A stretch of DNA of 64,000 nt from Olavius algarvensis Delta 4 endosymbiont (GTDB lineage Bacteria; Desulfobacterota; Desulfobacteria; Desulfobacterales; CAJINA01), in NCBI GenBank assembly GCA_905176665.1, contig CAJINA010000240.1:92929-156928 (forward strand), written 5' to 3'. Numbering within the stretch: the stretch's first letter is position 1; the number at the start of each line of letters is the position of its first letter. The translations under genes were made by a program, and so were the position numbers. Under the pieces are notes generated by a model. The model made no database searches and was not told where the DNA came from. It saw nothing but the letters and a program-made list of their open reading frames with translations. Below, in pieces: positions 62,196 to 64,000 of this stretch.

Positions 62196-62567
62196 ATGAA
62201 AGGTCATCGGGCAATAAGCGTATTCGTATTCTTGATAGCTTTGATGTTCATAAGTGTACCGGCTGTTCTGGCTGGTGATGCTGCTGCAGTGGGCGCTGCT
62301 GCTGGTTCTACCGGCGGTGGATCTACAACCATTGCGGCTGCCGGCGGTGCGGCAGGCGCCGGAGCTGCTGGGGCCGGAACCGGCAGTGCCGCGGGTGCGG
62401 GAGCTGGAGCCGGCGCTGGCGCCGGGGCTGCAGGCGGTATTGCAGCAGGGACTACTGGTGGCTTGGTTGTGGGTGGTGCTGTAGTCGGGTCAGTTATTGT
62501 TGTCGGTGGTACTACTGCGGCTGTGAGCGAAGATCCGAAAACACCTTCCACGCCTGCTACGCACTAA
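62196..62567 (+). CDS. Small secreted Gly/Ala-rich protein (YjbE-like)
   Basis: 123 residues. Signal peptide MKGHRAISVFVFLIALMFIS ending AVLAG, then about 70 residues almost entirely Gly, Ala, Thr and Ser (for example AGAGAGAGAGAAGG), a hydrophobic GLVVGGAVVGSVIVVGG and a polar tail KTPSTPATH. GGGAGG lies 9 bp before the ATG at 62196; the frame opens earlier at TTG 62181, inside that site. E. coli YjbE, encoded in the yjbEFGH exopolysaccharide operon, is likewise a small Ala/Gly/Thr-rich secreted protein, and here the gene follows YjbH. Its own promoter and a strong terminator make it a single-gene unit. Function unknown; a structural matrix peptide is possible. The tail of the FecR protein (16832) has a similar composition. 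Confidence 0.75.
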   Translation: MKGHRAISVFVFLIALMFISVPAVLAGDAAAVGAAAGSTGGGSTTIAAAGGAAGAGAAGAGTGSAAGAGAGAGAGAGAAGGIAAGTTGGLVVGGAVVGSVIVVGGTTAAVSEDPKTPSTPATH

Positions 62568-62591
62568 TCTGCATCAAACAATTTAAGCATT

Positions 62592-62628
62592 AAAAGGGTT
62601 TGCCTTGGAAATAGGCAAACCCTTTTTT
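62592..62628 (+). terminator. Rho-independent terminator
   Basis: Stem AAAAGGGTTTGCC/GGCAAACCCTTTT with a 9-nt loop and a T6 run, 25 bp after the stop of the Gly/Ala-rich protein. It could also serve the convergent WecA-like gene because the stem starts with AAAA on the other strand. Confidence 0.9.
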
Positions 62629-62662
62629 ATTTGAAATTACGGCCTGTTGAAGCAATCTGTTG

Positions 62663-63721
62663 CTATAATAGACCGGTTTTTAGCGCTTTGCGAATAATGA
62701 TGATCGAATAAAAGATCTGAAATATCAGGTAAGGTAAAAAGACCAATAGCCGACGGTTATCTGGTATAGTGACCATCCAGGTCGCCCCGAAACCTTGGGC
62801 GATGCCGACCCCCCAATAAAACGCACTTACTTTAGCATGGCTGTAGCCTAATTGATTGAAGAGTTGGTATAGATGCGACCGGTGAGCCTGGAATACGTAA
62901 TCACCCTTTATAAGTCGACGCATAAAGGTGAAAAGCGTATCATAGATAAAATGCAGCAGTAGCAGGGGCATGACGAACAGGGACGTATGCGACGCATCAT
63001 ATAGCGCTGCAATAATGGCCAGACTGGCAAATACGAATCCTAAGAAAGCGCTGCCCACATCACCCATAAAAAGTTTAGCTTTAGGAAAATTGAATAATAA
63101 GAATCCCAAAGCGCCGGCTGCAATCGTGTAGCTGATGATATAGGCGAAATTGCTACCCGAGGAGGCGCAAATGTGCCCAAAAAACAGGCAGACTATAACT
63201 GCCGTACCGCCTGCTATCCCATTGCTACCATCCATGAAATTAAAGGCATTGGTAAGGCCGACAATCCAGAAGAAAGTAATGATGTAACCAATGATACCCA
63301 ACTGGACCTTTTCAGCCCAGGGTAGCGATAGCTCACTGATCACGATACCAAATACCATTACCACCAGTGCTGAAAGGGCCTGTGAGGAGAGGCGGAAAAA
63401 GAACTGCGTGGTGATGAGATCATCTACAAATGATACGATGGCAATCAAAAGAGCTGAGCAAACAAATCCAAGGAAAAAATAGTCTTTTATTACAGCTACA
63501 TCTGCCAGTGCATAGATTGCAATGACACCAGCTAAAAAGGTGATAACGATCGCAATTCCGCCTGATTTAGGAATTGGGTTATCATGGGAAGACCGTTGGT
63601 TGGGTATATCCATGATAATTGGGTGCCGAGATAGATACCAGCATATCCCTGCTGATAGCAGGAAGAGGGCGAAGCCGAAAAGCGGGTGGGAGAGTAGAGA
63701 TGCGGGCGCAATCTGTGACAT
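62663..63721 (-). CDS. WecA/WbpL-type polyprenyl-phosphate N-acetylhexosamine-1-phosphate transferase
   Basis: Polytopic phosphoglycosyl transferase with about 10-11 membrane helices in 352 residues. Catalytic and family motifs: SSHDNPIPKSGGIAIV (about 43-58), SFVDDL (about 96-101, Asp-Asp), NAFNFMDGSNGIAGG (about 158-172), KLFMGDVGSAFLGF (about 215-228) and AHRSHLYQ (about 282-289). It transfers GlcNAc-1-P or a related sugar phosphate to undecaprenyl phosphate to start O-antigen synthesis. It faces the opposite way from the rest of the locus. The cytosine-rich end is clean. Alternative initiator: the PglC-type gene at 55645. Confidence 0.93.
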   Translation of the reverse strand: MSQIAPASLLSHPLFGFALFLLSAGICWYLSRHPIIMDIPNQRSSHDNPIPKSGGIAIVITFLAGVIAIYALADVAVIKDYFFLGFVCSALLIAIVSFVDDLITTQFFFRLSSQALSALVVMVFGIVISELSLPWAEKVQLGIIGYIITFFWIVGLTNAFNFMDGSNGIAGGTAVIVCLFFGHICASSGSNFAYIISYTIAAGALGFLLFNFPKAKLFMGDVGSAFLGFVFASLAIIAALYDASHTSLFVMPLLLLHFIYDTLFTFMRRLIKGDYVFQAHRSHLYQLFNQLGYSHAKVSAFYWGVGIAQGFGATWMVTIPDNRRLLVFLPYLIFQIFYSIIIIRKALKTGLL

Positions 63722-63751
63722 ATTAATGTGAATGGCATTGCCAAGAGTTTC

Positions 63752-63837
63752 CGTGCACTACGTTACTGGTTTTCATCGAAAGCTCAACATACTGAATGTA
63801 TGCCTCGCATCCGATGAAACCCAAAGCCTTGTTCACG
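63752..63837. repeat. Long imperfect hairpin, second hairpin family
   Basis: CGTGCAC...GGTTTTCATCG on the left pairs with CGATGAAACCC...GTTCACG on the right, with an apex CATACTGAATGTATG. The design (long arms, small stem at the apex built on ATAC/GTAT) resembles the four copies at 2824, 3339, 8315 and 16746, but the sequence is different. Confidence 0.6.
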
Positions 63838-63951
63838 AAAATCTTGGCTTAGCCATTGAGGACCCTTTGGTTTGTGAAGTAACTTGAAGCTAATCTGATT
63901 GTTGATTTGAAAAAGTTAAGATCTTCCCAAACAGTTTGAGATAGACGATAA

Positions 63952-63991
63952 GCGCCATCCCTGGCCCCAAAAGAAGACCAGGGTATGGCGC
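63952..63991. other. Stem-loop at the window edge
   Basis: GCGCCATCCCTGG pairs with CCAGGGTATGGCGC except for one bulged T. It may be a terminator or the edge of a further repeat beyond the window. The rest of 63842-64000 shows no gene. Confidence 0.45.
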
Positions 63992-64000
63992 GCGGTCGTC

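Noticed and set aside
62204..62551. Pro/Ala-rich open frame on the minus strand
   Set aside because: It is the mirror of the Gly/Ala-rich secreted protein; the plus-strand frame has signal peptide, ribosome site, promoter and terminator.

Overview
The window looks like chromosomal DNA of a Gram-negative bacterium. It is most likely a sulfate-reducer-type member of the Desulfobacterota (Desulfobacterales or Desulfosarcina-like). This rests on outer-membrane export proteins (SLBB/Wza-like, YjbH), DUF1566 proteins, a caspase-fold protein, an FHA/cyclase/PP2C signalling operon, and large numbers of dispersed intergenic repeats built on ATCCTGT, CTGTGT and GGAGTC motifs. The lineage is an inference; there is no rRNA or tRNA gene to test it. 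About 48 protein genes or gene pieces are supported. No RNA gene, CRISPR array or IS transposase was seen.

Region 1 (1-9.4 kb) is not polysaccharide-related. It holds a caspase-fold protein with five Ig-like repeats and a DUF1566 tail, broken by a frameshift in a G7/C7 tract and with both catalytic residues replaced. Next come a leftward cyclase-FHA plus PP2C phosphatase operon with a good promoter, a SPOR-DUF1566 secreted protein, a SprT-like/DUF2786 metalloprotease and an amidohydrolase.

Region 2 (9.9-21.4 kb) is a patchwork of single genes separated by repeats. It has an EPS-type MarR regulator, UDP-glucose dehydrogenase, two NDP-sugar epimerases, a WbpB-like oxidoreductase and a WbpD-like acetyltransferase, plus a transglutaminase-like lipoprotein and a FecR protein. 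Small accessory genes (S23 four-helix, GxxExxY, MntA/HepT toxin-antitoxin) are interspersed. Many starts lie directly behind a CTGTGT-type repeat, and one or two lie inside it.

Region 3 (21.8-56.3 kb) is a continuous rightward surface-polysaccharide locus. After the SLBB export protein and a Wzz-like co-polymerase, the sequence becomes clearly AT-rich by eye and loses the dispersed repeats, as expected of an exchanged serotype block. It encodes a nonulosonate-like branch (NeuB-like synthase without SAF domain, CMP transferase, class IV aminotransferase), Wzx and Wzy, several transferases, and an unusual module (aldolase, KdsB-type cytidylyltransferase, two dehydrogenases, SDR, dehydroquinate-synthase-like cyclase) that could make a CMP-activated carbocyclic or keto-acid sugar. 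It also has three radical SAM proteins, AsnB, two DegT aminotransferases, a formyltransferase and a PglC-type initiating transferase.

Region 4 (56.3-64 kb) returns to the higher-GC, repeat-bearing style. It has a WbpM-like 4,6-dehydratase, two small envelope proteins, YjbH, a YjbE-like Gly/Ala-rich secreted protein with its own promoter and terminator, and a leftward WecA-like initiating transferase. Together the genes describe assembly of a Wzx/Wzy-type O-antigen or exopolysaccharide.

The main things to look at are a family of about 145-193 bp hairpins whose two arms change together, the cyclase/cytidylyltransferase sugar module, the pseudo-caspase, and the repeat families attached to gene starts.
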